A DNA stretch of 64,000 nucleotides from Nitratireductor alexandrii. Its GTDB lineage: Bacteria; Pseudomonadota; Alphaproteobacteria; Rhizobiales; Rhizobiaceae. This document shows positions 19,988 through 31,600 of this stretch, piece by piece (position 1 is the first letter of the stretch; the number at the start of each line of letters is the position of its first letter). Location: the NCBI RefSeq assembly GCF_004000215.1, contig NZ_RBVY01000001.1, positions 620,001-684,000 on the forward strand. The letters are read 5' to 3'. The notes under the pieces were generated by a model. The model did not search any database and was not told the DNA's origin. It saw nothing but the letters and a program-made list of their open reading frames with translations. The position numbers and the translations under genes are program-made.

Positions 19988-21280
19988 CTAGCCGGCGACG
20001 ACACGCATGGCCGATTGCCGGTCGGGCAGCAGGCCGACAATGTCCTCGAAGGCGGCCAGCGAGCCGACGGGGCCGACCGCTGCCACGGTCGGGCGGGTGG
20101 AGAAAAGCCGCGCCGACAGGTCGGCCAGCCGCTCCACCGTGATCAGCGAAAGCCGCTCCATCAACTCGTCCATGGAGACCGGGCGGCCGAAAAGCAGCAT
20201 CTGGCGCGCGATCTGCGAGGCGCGGCTGGCCGCGCTTTCGCTCGACATCTTCAACCCGGCCCGGTATTGCGCCCGCGCCCGGTCGAGCTCTTCCTGTTTG
20301 ATGCGTTCGCCGGCCTTGCTCAATTCGTTCACGAGCACGGGAACCAGCGTCGCCATATCCTCCTTGCCGGTGGCGGCGTGGATGCCGAACACGCCGGTGT
20401 CCGAAAAGCCCCAGTGGAAGGCATAGACCGAATAGCAAAGCCCGCGACGCTCGCGCACCTCCTGGAACAGGCGCGACGACATGCCGCCGCCCAGGATCAT
20501 GGAAAGCAGCTGGGAGGCATAAAAGTCCCGCACGTGGTAGGCGCGGCCCTCGAAGCCGAGCACGATCTGGGCGTCCATCAGGTCGCGGTGTTCGCGAAAG
20601 TCGCCGCCGACATAATGCGCCGTCGGCGGCGTGCCGGCCGGCGCCTTGGGCTGCAGGAGGCCGAGCCGCTTTTCGACCTCGCGGGCGAATTCGTCGTGGC
20701 GCACGGCGCCGGTGGCCACCACCACCATGCGGTCGGCGCCATATTGGCGCGCCATGAAATCGTGGATCTGCTTGGGCGTGAACGACTGCACCGTTTCGGG
20801 CGTGCCGAGAATGGTGCGTCCAAGCGTCTGGTGGCGAAAGGCGGTTTCGGAAAAATGGTCGAAAACCACGTCGTCGGGCGTGTCGTGGGCGGCGCCGATC
20901 TCCTGCAGGATGACATGCTGCTCGCGGCGCAATTCCTCCGGATCGAACCGGGAATCGGTCAGGATGTCGGCCAGGAGATCGATCGCGAGCGGCAGGTCGT
21001 CGCGCAGCACGCGGGCGAAAAACGATGTCGTTTCCACGCTCGTGGCCGCGTTGATCTCGCCGCCCACATTCTCGATCTGGGAGGCGATGTCCCATGCCGA
21101 ACGCGAGCCGGTGCCCTTGAAAGCCATGTGCTCGAGCAGATGGGCGATGCCGTGTTCGTTCTCATGCTCGTCGCGCGACCCGGACCTGACCCACACGCCG
21201 AGCGCGACGCTGTCGATATGGGGATGGGTTTCGGTGACGACCGTCAAACCGTTCGACAGACGGCTTACCTCAACTGCCAT
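19988..21280 (-). CDS. M16-family zinc peptidase (mitochondrial-processing-peptidase-like)
   Basis: 430 residues. The inverted zinc motif HxxEH is HLLEHMAFKGT near residue 46, with the downstream glutamate in the NVGGEINAATSVETTSFFARV region, followed by GGGMSSRLFQEVRE. This single-chain, about 430-residue form is the bacterial relative of the MPP beta subunit, common just downstream of thrC in Hyphomicrobiales. Cytoplasmic or periplasmic location is uncertain, as no signal peptide is visible. It starts 24 bp after the thrC stop. Confidence 0.94.
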   Translation of the reverse strand: MAVEVSRLSNGLTVVTETHPHIDSVALGVWVRSGSRDEHENEHGIAHLLEHMAFKGTGSRSAWDIASQIENVGGEINAATSVETTSFFARVLRDDLPLAIDLLADILTDSRFDPEELRREQHVILQEIGAAHDTPDDVVFDHFSETAFRHQTLGRTILGTPETVQSFTPKQIHDFMARQYGADRMVVVATGAVRHDEFAREVEKRLGLLQPKAPAGTPPTAHYVGGDFREHRDLMDAQIVLGFEGRAYHVRDFYASQLLSMILGGGMSSRLFQEVRERRGLCYSVYAFHWGFSDTGVFGIHAATGKEDMATLVPVLVNELSKAGERIKQEELDRARAQYRAGLKMSSESAASRASQIARQMLLFGRPVSMDELMERLSLITVERLADLSARLFSTRPTVAAVGPVGSLAAFEDIVGLLPDRQSAMRVVAG

Positions 21281-21304
21281 AAATGGCCTACTCCTTGTAC
21301 TCCC

Positions 21305-22702
21305 TCAGCCGGCCGCGCGCGTATGCCTGCCGACATAATCCTCGACCGCCTCGGTTTCCGACGCCAGGATTTCGTAGTTTTCCTCATGATCCATAAGGCC
21401 CGCAAGGCGCGATGGCAAGGTCGGGTGCACTGCGGTCGCTTCCTTGACCGCATCGGGAAACTTCGCCGGGTGGGCGGTGGCGAGCACGATCATCGGGCTT
21501 TGTCCATCGTCGATTTGGCGCGCCACCCGCATCGCGGTCGCCGAGTGCGGATCGAGCAGATAACCGCTGTCGTCAAGCACCGTACGCATGGTGTCGGCGG
21601 TTTCGGCCATGGTCGAGCGTCCCGCCGAAAAATCGGCTCGCAACGTCTTAAGCGCCGCCGGCGCGATGGTGAAGGCGCCGGACTGCCTGAGCCCCTCCAT
21701 CGCCGCGACCGTCGCCGGCGCGTCGCGCCCGCAGGCTTCGAAAAGCGCGCGTTCGAAATTGGACGAGACCTGGATGTCCATCGACGGCGAGGTTGTCGCC
21801 ACCACGCCCTGCGTCTCGTAACGTCCCGACGCGAGCGCGCGCGCGAGGATGTCGTTGTCGTTGGTGGCGATCGCCAGCCTTTCGATCGGCAGACCCATCT
21901 TCTTGGCGGCGTAGCCGGCGAAAATATCGCCGAAATTGCCGGTCGGCACCGTAAACGACACCGCCCGCTCCGGCGCGCCGAGCGCGACGGCGGACGTGAA
22001 ATAATACACGATTTGGGCCATGATCCGGCCCCAATTGATCGAATTGACGCCCGAAAGTCGGGTTTTTTCGCGAAAACCGTGATGATTGAACATGGCTTTG
22101 ACGATCGCCTGGCAGTCGTCGAAATTGCCTTCGATCGCCAGGGCGTGGACATTGGCCGCCCGCGAGGTGGTCATCTGGCGCTGTTGCACCGGCGAGACCT
22201 TGTTGTGCGGAAACAGGATAAAGATGTCGGTCCGGTCGCGGCCGGCGAACGCCTCGATCGCTGCGCCGCCGGTGTCGCCCGAGGTCGCGCCGACGATCGT
22301 GGCGCGCTCGCCGCGCTCGGCCAGAACGTGATCCATCAGCCGCGCCAGCATCTGCATGGCGACGTCCTTGAAGGCCAGCGTCGGTCCGTGGAACAGTTCC
22401 AGCACGAATTCGCCCGGCGCGCTCTGCACGAGCGGGCACACGGCCGTGTGGTGGAACGTGGCATAGGCCTCGCGCGCGATCGCCGACACCGTGTCCTGGG
22501 CGATCTCGCCGTCGATGAACGGCGCCATGATCCGGCTTGCGACTTCGTCATAGGGCCGTCCGCGCAGGGCGCGCATGTCGGCCGGCGAGAGCTGCGGCCA
22601 GCTCTCGGGCAGGTAGAGCCCGCCATCGCGCGCGAGCCCTGTCAGGAGCACGTCGGAAAAACCGAGGGTCGGGGCCGTTCCCCGGGTTGAGACATAGCGC
22701 AT
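21305..22702 (-). CDS. thrC: Threonine synthase
   Basis: 465 residues. PLP-binding lysine in HGPTLAFKDVAMQ, phosphate-binding GATSGDTGGAAIEAF, and the N-terminal MRYVSTRG typical of the long proteobacterial ThrC. Converts O-phosphohomoserine to threonine, the step after ThrB encoded at 12831. The frame is open for 23 more codons upstream, but the ATG at 22702 has GAGGAACGG before it and matches the usual N-terminus. First gene of the thrC-M16-GNAT-EAL operon. Confidence 0.97.
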   Translation of the reverse strand: MRYVSTRGTAPTLGFSDVLLTGLARDGGLYLPESWPQLSPADMRALRGRPYDEVASRIMAPFIDGEIAQDTVSAIAREAYATFHHTAVCPLVQSAPGEFVLELFHGPTLAFKDVAMQMLARLMDHVLAERGERATIVGATSGDTGGAAIEAFAGRDRTDIFILFPHNKVSPVQQRQMTTSRAANVHALAIEGNFDDCQAIVKAMFNHHGFREKTRLSGVNSINWGRIMAQIVYYFTSAVALGAPERAVSFTVPTGNFGDIFAGYAAKKMGLPIERLAIATNDNDILARALASGRYETQGVVATTSPSMDIQVSSNFERALFEACGRDAPATVAAMEGLRQSGAFTIAPAALKTLRADFSAGRSTMAETADTMRTVLDDSGYLLDPHSATAMRVARQIDDGQSPMIVLATAHPAKFPDAVKEATAVHPTLPSRLAGLMDHEENYEILASETEAVEDYVGRHTRAAG

Positions 22703-22841
22703 TTTACCCGTCCGTTCCTCATCTGCGGGCCGCGGCCGGCTGTCGGGGCCGCGGCGTCGTCGAAAAACCACAATCCATCGGTCGCATTTTCGGCGCGGCG
22801 TTGATATAGAACGGCGCCGTTGTCACAGGAAAGAGCGGTTG

Positions 22842-23423
22842 ATGGTGTTGTTGGTGAACAAGCCGGGTTTTGTAAAGCGTGCGGCCGCCCTCGGGCTGCT
22901 GCTCGCCGTCGCGGGGTGTCAGTCGGGCGGCGGGCTGGACCTCGGCCTCGGTGGCGTCGGCAACAATGCCGCCACCAACGAGAACGAGAAGATTTCGGCC
23001 GACGAGTTGCGCGCCTATTGCCCGCGGGTGATCCTGCGCGCCGGTACGGCCTATTACAACACCTACCAGAAGGGTGCCGAGAACGATCCCGACAAGGTGG
23101 TCTACCAGGCCGCGATCACCGACGTGACGCGAAGCTGCAGCTACGGCTCGGGCATGCTGACCATGAACGTCGCCGCCGCCGGCAGGGTTGTGCCGGGGCC
23201 TGTGGCCAAGGACGGCCAGGTGTCGATGCCGATCCGCGTGGCGGTGGTGCAGGGCGACCAGGTGCTTTATTCCGAACTGCACAGATACGATGTCGCGCTG
23301 ACCGCGAATCAGCCCGCGACCCAGTTCGTCTTCAACGATCCCAACGTGACCTTCCCCACGCCGAGCGCGCAGAACATCCAGGTCTTCGTCGGCTACGACG
23401 AGGGCCCGCCCAAGACGCGCTGA
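22842..23423 (+). CDS. Conserved lipoprotein of unknown function
   Basis: 193 residues. A signal peptide ends in a lipobox (LLAVAGC), followed by a glycine/asparagine-rich linker. The mature domain has two cysteines (AYCPRV, RSCSYG) and ends with the FPTPSAQNIQVFVGYDEGP region. It looks like the small outer-membrane or periplasmic lipoproteins annotated as hypothetical across Hyphomicrobiales. I know no assigned function. Divergent from thrC, with about 140 bp between them for promoters. Confidence 0.85.
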   Translation: MVLLVNKPGFVKRAAALGLLLAVAGCQSGGGLDLGLGGVGNNAATNENEKISADELRAYCPRVILRAGTAYYNTYQKGAENDPDKVVYQAAITDVTRSCSYGSGMLTMNVAAAGRVVPGPVAKDGQVSMPIRVAVVQGDQVLYSELHRYDVALTANQPATQFVFNDPNVTFPTPSAQNIQVFVGYDEGPPKTR

Positions 23424-23521
23424 GGCACGCGGCCGCGCCCGCTAGCAGCCTGATACCGACAGGCCGAGCGAGGCCGCGCCGGCGTTTACGCGCCGCGATC
23501 CACAGCGGCCCGGTGCGGGGG

Positions 23522-24208
23522 TCAGGGTGCTTCCGACCACTGCGACAAGGCGGCCAGGGTCGGCTGGAAATCGGACCAGCGGCCGATCACGGTCTCCGCG
23601 CCGGCCTCCGTCAGCACGTCGGCATGGCCGGGATAGCTGTGGCGCCCGCCGGTGAAGCCGATCACCCGCATGCCGGCCGCCTTCGCGCCGGCGATCCCAT
23701 GCGCTGAATCCTCGATCACGAACGTGTTGGCCGGTTCGGCGCGCAGGCGTTCGGCGGCGAAGAGGAACACGTCCGGCGCCGGCTTGGGGCGCCGCTCGGG
23801 CGTCTGCTCGGCCGAGAAAACCGCATCGGCGAAGGCCGGCTTCAGCCCGGTCCTGGTCAGCATCATCTCCAGGCGCTGCGGCGAGGAATTGGAGCAGATG
23901 CAGCGCGGCGCGGTGGTCCTCAACACCGCTTCCAGTGCCCCGTCGACCGCTTCCACCTGGCGCGCGAGTGCCCGGTCGACGGCCTTCTCGGCGCGTTCCA
24001 GCAGGCTTGCCTGCAACGGAATGCGCGCCTCCTCCTCGATGCGCAGCAGGATGTCGCGGAAGGTGAGGCCGGCATAGCGTTCGCCCAGCTCGGCCGCGGT
24101 GATGGGAAAGCCCGCCTCGGTGATCAACTGCGCCTCCACCCGCGCGGCGATGATCTCGGAATCGACGAGAACCCCGTCGCAATCGAAAATTACCAGCTCG
24201 GGCTGCAT
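23522..24208 (-). CDS. HAD-superfamily phosphatase (beta-phosphoglucomutase-like, subfamily IA)
   Basis: 228 residues with all four HAD motifs: FDCDGVLVDSE (nucleophile Asp), ICSNSS (motif II), KPAPD (motif III Lys) and VIEDSAHGIAGAKAAGM (motif IV). The cap insertion after motif I is the helical C1 type of phosphoglycolate phosphatase and beta-phosphoglucomutase relatives. Substrate unknown, probably a sugar or nucleotide phosphate. Divergent from ccrM. Confidence 0.9.
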   Translation of the reverse strand: MQPELVIFDCDGVLVDSEIIAARVEAQLITEAGFPITAAELGERYAGLTFRDILLRIEEEARIPLQASLLERAEKAVDRALARQVEAVDGALEAVLRTTAPRCICSNSSPQRLEMMLTRTGLKPAFADAVFSAEQTPERRPKPAPDVFLFAAERLRAEPANTFVIEDSAHGIAGAKAAGMRVIGFTGGRHSYPGHADVLTEAGAETVIGRWSDFQPTLAALSQWSEAP

Positions 24209-24320
24209 GGATCGGCCTGTGTTTGGAGGGAGGGGAATGCCGGCCAGATATCGTATGTGCCGCGCCGGCGCAAATCGGCCGGGCGATACACTAAAAATTT
24301 ACGCAACGCGGTAACCATAA

Positions 24321-25484
<1,164 letters not shown>

Positions 25485-25506
25485 CCGCCGGCCGCGCCTC
25501 CGGCGC

Positions 25507-26118
25507 CTAGACGACGATGCCGTGGCTTGCCAGCGCGTCTTCCAGCATGGCCGGCGCGGTGAAGTGGATCGCCCGCCATCCGGCCTCGCGTGCGCCCTCG
25601 ACGTTTGGTTCGCTGTCGTCGATGAAGATCGCGCCGGCGGGGTCGAGGCCGAAGGTTGCCGCGTGAAGCTCGTAGATGCGGCGGTCGGGCTTGATCATGC
25701 CGACCTCGCCCGACACCGTGACGCCGCGCGGACGATCGAGAAACGGAAACCTTCGGCGCGCCTCGACAAAGGTGTCGGCGGCGAAATTGGTCAGCATGGT
25801 GACGTCGTGGCCGCGCTCGATCAGTTCCAGCATCAGCGCGACGCTGTCGTCATAGGCGTGCGGCACCATCTCGTGCCAGTGGCGGCGAAAGGCGCGGATA
25901 TTGTCTTCCTCATGCGGATGATCGTCGATCAACAGCGCCTCCGCCTCTTCCCAGCTTCGCCCGCGGTCCTGTTCGACATTCCAGGCCGGCGTGCACACCG
26001 TGTCGAAGAAGCGCTGCCGCTCCCGCGCGTCCGGGATCAGGCGCGTGTAGGGGATTTCGGGATCGTAGTGGATCAGCACCTTGCCGATATCGAACACGAT
26101 GTGGCGGATGTCGCTCAT
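25507..26118 (-). CDS. HAD-superfamily phosphatase, YihX-like (DxG motif)
   Basis: 203 residues. Motif I is FDIGKVLIHYD, with Gly in place of the second Asp, as in the YihX/epoxide-hydrolase-N-like group (FDxGxV). Later motifs are MLTNFA (II), MIKPDRRIYEL (III) and IFIDDSEPNVEGA (IV). YihX dephosphorylates alpha-glucose-1-phosphate; the substrate here is not known. Its ATG overlaps the mutY stop (ATGA), so it is coupled to mutY. Confidence 0.9.
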   Translation of the reverse strand: MSDIRHIVFDIGKVLIHYDPEIPYTRLIPDARERQRFFDTVCTPAWNVEQDRGRSWEEAEALLIDDHPHEEDNIRAFRRHWHEMVPHAYDDSVALMLELIERGHDVTMLTNFAADTFVEARRRFPFLDRPRGVTVSGEVGMIKPDRRIYELHAATFGLDPAGAIFIDDSEPNVEGAREAGWRAIHFTAPAMLEDALASHGIVV

Positions 26119-27230
26119 GGGCTCGCTCCGGGGGCGGGAGGTTTCCTGGTCGCGCCCGGTATCGCAGCCTCGATTGCCTTTTTCATGACAGTCGGCAGTG
26201 CTTCGCCGTGGACAAGATGCCGCGGCGACCACCAATGGCCGGCCGGGGCGTCGTCGTCGAAACGGGCGTGGTAGACCGAAAGCCGCAGTTCGAAATGGGT
26301 AAAGACGTGGCGGATTTCGCCCGCCGTCCGCCAGCCGGCGGCAAACGGCGCGGCCTCGAGGCCGCCGGCGCCGTCCGTCCGCGCCGACCAGGCGCTCGTC
26401 GGCACCTCGCTCATGCCGGCCAGCAGGCCGGTTTCGCCGCGCTTGCGCAACAGCAGCGCGCCGTCGGCGCGCTCGGCGACGAAGGCGGCGCCGGTGCGCA
26501 CCGGCTTGGCCGCCTTTGCCGGCTTGACCGGATAGCGCTCGGCCTCGCCGGCGGCAAAGGCGGCGCAGTCCGCGCTGACGGGGCATAGCGCGCAGGCCGG
26601 CGCGCGCGGCGTGCAGATCGTGGCGCCGAGATCCATCATCGCCTGGGCGAAGTCGCCCGGCCGCTCGGCGGGCAGCCAGCGTTCTACGATCGCGGCGATG
26701 TCCTTCTTGACCGTGGCGACCGGCGCCTCGATCGCCGCGTGGCGGGTAACGACCCGCTCGACATTGCCGTCGACGACGGCGACCGGGATGTCGAAAGCGA
26801 TCGCGGCGACCGCTGCGGAAGTATACGCGCCGATGCCGGGCAGGGCGCGGAGCGCGGCAACGTCGGCGGGAAAGGCGCCGTCATGGCGCGCCACCACCTC
26901 TTCGGCGCATTTTTTGAGGTTGCGCGCCCGCGAATAGTAGCCAAGCCCCGCCCAGGCCTTCATCACCGCCTCGCGCTCGGCCGCCGCCAGAGCCTCCACG
27001 TCGGGCCAGTCGCGCAAGAACCGTTCGTAATAGGGTTTGACCGCCGCGACCGTGGTTTGCTGCAGCATGATCTCCGACAGCCAGACCCGGTAGGGCGTCG
27101 CCCGCAATCCGTTTGCGCGCTCGCCGGGCGCCACCCGCCAGGGCAGCCGGCGATGGTGGCGATCGTACCAGGCCATCAGCCGGGCGGCGAAGTCCGTCCG
27201 GTTCGGTTCGGGCTTGGCGGGGGCTGTCAT
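26115..27230 (-). CDS. mutY: A/G-specific adenine DNA glycosylase
   Basis: 371 residues. Catalytic Glu53 in SEIMLQQT, helix-hairpin-helix LPGIGAYTSAAV, catalytic Asp in VVDGNVERV, and the [4Fe-4S] ligands C-x6-C-x2-C-x5-C in the CTPRAPACALCPVSADC segment. The C-terminal half is the NUDIX-like domain that recognises 8-oxoguanine (HVFTHFEL). Removes adenine mispaired with 8-oxoG. First gene of a two-gene operon with the HAD phosphatase, and divergent from the DUF721 gene. Confidence 0.97.
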   Translation of the reverse strand: MTAPAKPEPNRTDFAARLMAWYDRHHRRLPWRVAPGERANGLRATPYRVWLSEIMLQQTTVAAVKPYYERFLRDWPDVEALAAAEREAVMKAWAGLGYYSRARNLKKCAEEVVARHDGAFPADVAALRALPGIGAYTSAAVAAIAFDIPVAVVDGNVERVVTRHAAIEAPVATVKKDIAAIVERWLPAERPGDFAQAMMDLGATICTPRAPACALCPVSADCAAFAAGEAERYPVKPAKAAKPVRTGAAFVAERADGALLLRKRGETGLLAGMSEVPTSAWSARTDGAGGLEAAPFAAGWRTAGEIRHVFTHFELRLSVYHARFDDDAPAGHWWSPRHLVHGEALPTVMKKAIEAAIPGATRKPPAPGASP

Positions 27231-27294
27231 CGGCGGGCGGCTCGGCTATGATGGCGGTGGGCGGTTCGCGCCCCACCGATAAGGCAGGTCAGGC

Positions 27295-27792
27295 ATGAAA
27301 GGAAAGGGATATCGGGGTGCGCCGGTCGCCGTCAGCGACCTGGCGACGCGCATTCTCGACCCGGTGATGAAAAAGCGCGCCGGCATGTCGGTGAGCCTGG
27401 TCCAGTCGTGGCCGGAGCTCGCCGGCACGCGGTTGGCCGCGTCCACCCGGCCGGAAAAGATCGCCTGGCCGCGGCGGCGCCATGAGGACGACCCGTTCGA
27501 GCCCGCGACCCTGATCGTCGCCTGCGAGGGCGCGGCCGCGCTGCACCTCCAGCACGAAACCGGCGAAATCGTCAGCCGTATCAACAGTTTTTTCGGCTTT
27601 GCCGCGATCGGCCGCATCCGCATCGTGCAAAAGCCGGTCGGCAACGACGCCGTGCGCCGGCGTCCTGCCCCGCGCGCCCTGAGCAAGGACGAAATCGGCC
27701 TGGTCGAAAACAGCGTCAGCAGCGTCAGCGATCCCGGGTTGCGCGCGGCGCTGGAACGGCTCGGCCGCAACGTCGTCGCCGCGCGCAAATGA
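27295..27792 (+). CDS. DUF721 / DciA-like protein
   Basis: 165 residues. The N-terminal region (VSDLATRILDPVMKKRAGMS...LVQSWPELAG) and the KH-like core (PATLIVACEGAAALHLQHE...RINSFFG) match the DUF721 family. DciA, a member of the family, is the ancestral bacterial loader of the DnaB replicative helicase. Alphaproteobacterial members are divergent, so the helicase-loader role here is inferred. It sits between mutY and dsbA, an arrangement repeated in Hyphomicrobiales. Confidence 0.85.
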   Translation: MKGKGYRGAPVAVSDLATRILDPVMKKRAGMSVSLVQSWPELAGTRLAASTRPEKIAWPRRRHEDDPFEPATLIVACEGAAALHLQHETGEIVSRINSFFGFAAIGRIRIVQKPVGNDAVRRRPAPRALSKDEIGLVENSVSSVSDPGLRAALERLGRNVVAARK

Positions 27793-27936
27793 AGGCGTGT
27801 CGGCGACGTTGGCGATTTCGTGAACGCGCCGCGACACTTTGCTCTGTGACTGGCGGTTGCAATGCCTTATTAAGCGCCAACTCTCGCTTTTTCATCGCCG
27901 ACCGTAGCAAAATCCAGATATCGACAGGTGATTCGC

Positions 27937-28629
27937 ATGACCCGTTTCGTTTCGCGTCGCAACGTCGTCGCTTCGCTGGCAACCCTGCCGGCAACCGCTT
28001 TGCTGGCGGCGTGCAGCGATTCCAACGGCGCGAGCGCGCCTGAAACGCCCGAGACGCCGAAAGTGGCCGTGCCCGAGGCGCAGGGCTCGGTCGATGTCGA
28101 CAAGCTGATGGAACCGGGCGCCTTGCCCGAAAAATGGGTCGGCGACGAAGACGCTCCGGTCACGATCGTGGAATACGCGTCGACGACCTGCGGCCATTGC
28201 GGCAATTTCCACCGCAACACCTATCCCGCGCTCAAGGAGAAATATATCGATACCGGCAAGGCGCGGCTGGTCCTGCGGGAATTTCCGTTCGATCCGCGCG
28301 CGGAAGCCGGTTTCATGCTGGCGCGCTGCGCCGACGACAAATATTTCGCCATGGCCGATGTGCTGTTCAAGCAGCAGGATGCCTGGGTATCGGTGGAAAA
28401 CGCCCGAGAAGCATTGCTGAAAATCGCCCGTCTGGCCGGTTTTTCACAGGAGTCCTTCGAGGCGTGCTTGACGGACCAGAAGCTTCTGGAGGATGTCAGG
28501 GCTGTCAAGGACCGCGGAGCGAAGGAATTCGGCGTCGACTCCACGCCGACCTTTTTCGTCAACGGCAAAAAATATGCGGGGGCCATGTCGATTGACGAGT
28601 TCTCGGCAATCATCGACAGCATGCTCTGA
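27937..28629 (+). CDS. DsbA-family thiol:disulfide oxidoreductase, predicted lipoprotein or Tat/Sec exported
   Basis: 230 residues. The N-terminus (MTRFVSRRNVVASLATLPATALLAAC) combines a twin-arginine-like SRRNV with a lipobox-like LLAAC, so it may be Tat-exported and lipidated. An ETPETP linker follows. The thioredoxin fold carries the redox pair CGHC in STTCGHCGNFH, and the cis-proline is in STPTFFV. Thioredoxin-fold family DSBA-like (BdbD/DsbA type). Start 27937 is chosen over a GTG three codons upstream. Next to smc without obvious functional link. Confidence 0.92.
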   Translation: MTRFVSRRNVVASLATLPATALLAACSDSNGASAPETPETPKVAVPEAQGSVDVDKLMEPGALPEKWVGDEDAPVTIVEYASTTCGHCGNFHRNTYPALKEKYIDTGKARLVLREFPFDPRAEAGFMLARCADDKYFAMADVLFKQQDAWVSVENAREALLKIARLAGFSQESFEACLTDQKLLEDVRAVKDRGAKEFGVDSTPTFFVNGKKYAGAMSIDEFSAIIDSML

Positions 28630-28689
28630 CGCCAGGCAGCCAGCCCGGCGGGGCCTTCCTGCGGCCGCAGGGCGGGGGAGCCGCGCCTG

Positions 28690-31600
28690 ATGCGCTTTTC
28701 CCGGCTTCGCGTCCTCGGCTTCAAATCCTTCGTCGAACCCAGCGAGTTCGTCATCGAAAGCGGCCTGACCGGCGTGGTCGGGCCGAACGGCTGCGGCAAG
28801 TCCAATCTCGTCGAGGCCCTGCGCTGGGTCATGGGCGAGAATTCCTACAAGAACATGCGCGCGTCCGGCATGGACGACGTCATCTTCTCCGGCTCCGGCA
28901 CGCGTCCGGCCCGCAACACGGCCGAAGTCACGCTTTTCCTCGACAATGCCGACCGCTCCGCGCCGGCCGCCTATAACGACACCGACGAGCTCCAGGTGTC
29001 GCGGCGCATCGAGCGCGAGGCCGGGTCGGTCTATCGCATCAACGGCAAGGAGGTGCGCGCCAAGGACGTGCAACTCCTGTTCGCCGACCAGTCGACCGGC
29101 GCGCGCTCGCCCTCCATGGTCGGCCAGGGCCGTATCGGCGAGCTGATCCAGGCCAAGCCGCAGGCCCGGCGTGCGCTGCTGGAGGAGGCGGCCGGTATTT
29201 CCGGCCTGCATTCGCGCCGCCACGAGGCCGAGCTGCGCCTGCGCGCGGCCGAACAGAACCTCGAGCGGCTCGACGATGTCGTCGGCGAACTCGAAAGCCA
29301 GATCGAGAGCCTCAAGCGTCAGGCGCGCCAGGCGGCCCGTTTCAAGAGCGTGTCTGCCGATATCCGCCAGGCCGAGGCGATCCTGCTGCATCTGCGCTGG
29401 TCGCAGGCCAAGCAGCAGGCGGGCGAGGCGCAATCGGCGCTCGCGGCGGCGACGTCGCTGGTCGGCGAGCGCGCCCAGGAGCAGATGAACGCCGCCAAGG
29501 AGCAGGCCGTCGCGGCGATGCGCCTGCCCGAACTGCGCGACGCCGAGGCCACCGCCGCCGCCGCGCTGCAGCGCCTGTCGATCGCCCGCACGCAGATCGA
29601 CGAGGAGGCCGCGCGCCTGAAGACGCGCCAGGGCGAGCTCGACCGTCGCATCGCCCAGCTCGACGCCGATATCGAGCGCGAGGAGCGTCTCGTGCGCGAC
29701 AATGCCGACACGCTGGCCCGGCTCGACGCGGAGGAAAAGACCCTGACCGCGGAGCAGGCCGGCTCCGCCGAACGCGAGCAGGCGGCGAAGGCGACATTCG
29801 AGGAAGCGTCGTTGCGGCTCGCCGCGAGCGAGGAGAAGCTGGCCGCGATCACCGCCGAACGGGCCGAGGCACTGGCGCAGCGCACCCAGTTCGAGCGCTC
29901 CGTGCGCGAGCACGCCGAGCGCCGCGACAGGTTCGAGCGCCAACTGGCCGAAAAACGCGGCGAAGCCGAAGCCGTGGCCGCCCGGCTTTCCGAATTGCCG
30001 GATCCGGCCGAAAAGCAGCGCAAGGTCGAACAGGCCGAGGCCAATGTCGCGGCGGCGGAGACCGCCACCACGGCCGCCGAAACCAAGGTTGCCGACGCGC
30101 GCGCGGCCGAGGCCGCGTTGCGGGCGCCGCTCGACGAGACGCGCGCCGAGCTGCAGCGCCTGGAAACCGAGGCGCGCACGCTGGCCAAGGTTCTCAATGC
30201 CGGCGACAGCGGGCTTTTTCCCGCCGCCCTCGAGCAGATCAGGGTCGAGCGCGGTTTCGAGACCGCGCTCGGCGCGGCGCTGGGCGAGGATCTCGATGTG
30301 CCGCTCGACCGCGCCGCACCGGTCCATTGGGGCGAGATGGATCCCGCCGACGGCGACCCGGGCCTGCCCGAGGGCGCGCGCCCGCTGGCCGAGATCGTGC
30401 GCGCGCCGCGCCAGTTGGCGCGCCGGCTCGCCCAGATCGGCCTGGTCGAGGCGGCCGACGGACCCAGGCTGCAAAAGGCGCTCGCGCCCGGCCAGCGTCT
30501 GGTCAGCCGCGACGGCGCTCTGTGGCGATGGGACGGGTTCACCGCCAGCGCCGACGCCCCGACGGCCGCCGCCCAGCGGCTGGCGCAGAAGAACCGGCTC
30601 GCCGAACTGGAACAGGAGGTTGCCGCCGCCGCCGCGCGTCTCAAGCAGGCTGAAACCGCCCAGCAGGAGGCCGACGCGCTGGTGCGTCAAACCGTGGAGA
30701 TGGAAAAACAGGCCCGCGAGGCCTGGCGGCTTGCCCAGCGCGCGGCCGGCGAGGCGCGCGAGGAACTGGCCAGGGCCGAAAAGGCGGCCGGCGAATTGTC
30801 GACCCGCAGGGCGACGCTTGCCGAGGCGATCGCGCGGCTGGACGAGAGCGCGGCCGAGGAGGCAAGGCTTCTGGCCGAGGCGCAGGCCGCGCTCGACGGC
30901 GCGCCGGACCCCGGCGACATCCAGTCGCGTTTCGAGCGCCAGTCGACCCTGGTTGCGGAGGATCGTTCCGCCCTTGCGGACGCGCGCGCCCTCGATGACG
31001 GTCTGAAACGCGAAGCGGAGGCCAGGCAGAGGCGATTGACGGCGATCGCGCAGGAGCGCCAGGCCTGGATCGCGCGCGCCGACAATGCCGACCGCCAGAA
31101 GGCCGCCTTGATCGAACGGCGCGCCGAGGCCGGGCGCGAGCGCGCCGGGATCGAGGATGCGCCCGATGCGCTCGACGCGCGCCGGCGGGCGCTGTTGTCG
31201 GAACTGGGCCACGCCGAGACCCGCCGCAGCGAGGCCGCCGACGCGCTCGCCGTGGCCGAGACGCGCCAGACCGAGTTCGACAAGGCCGCCAATGCCGCCC
31301 TGCAGGCGCTGTCGGAAAGCCGCGAGGCGCGCGGCCGCGCCGAGGAGCGCCTGACGGCGGCGGAGGAGCGCCGACGCGACGCCGAAGCGCGTATCCAGGA
31401 GGCGCTGGGGATCGCGCCGCATCTGGTCTTTCGCCACACCGGGCTCGGTCCCGACGATCCGCTGCCCGAGATGGGCGATGTCGAACGGCGCATCGACCGC
31501 TTGAAGGGCGACCGCGAACGGCTCGGCGCGGTCAATCTGCGCGCCGAGGAGGAGCAGCGGGAACTGGCCGGGCGTCTGGAGACCATCGTCACCGAACGCG

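Noticed and set aside
19634-22690. 1018-codon plus-strand open frame across the M16 peptidase and thrC genes
   Set aside because: Spans two real genes on the opposite strand and has the same Arg/Gly/His-rich shadow composition.
27713-27730. Short 9-bp tandem repeat inside the DUF721 gene
   Set aside because: Encodes SVSSVS; only two copies, normal for coding DNA.
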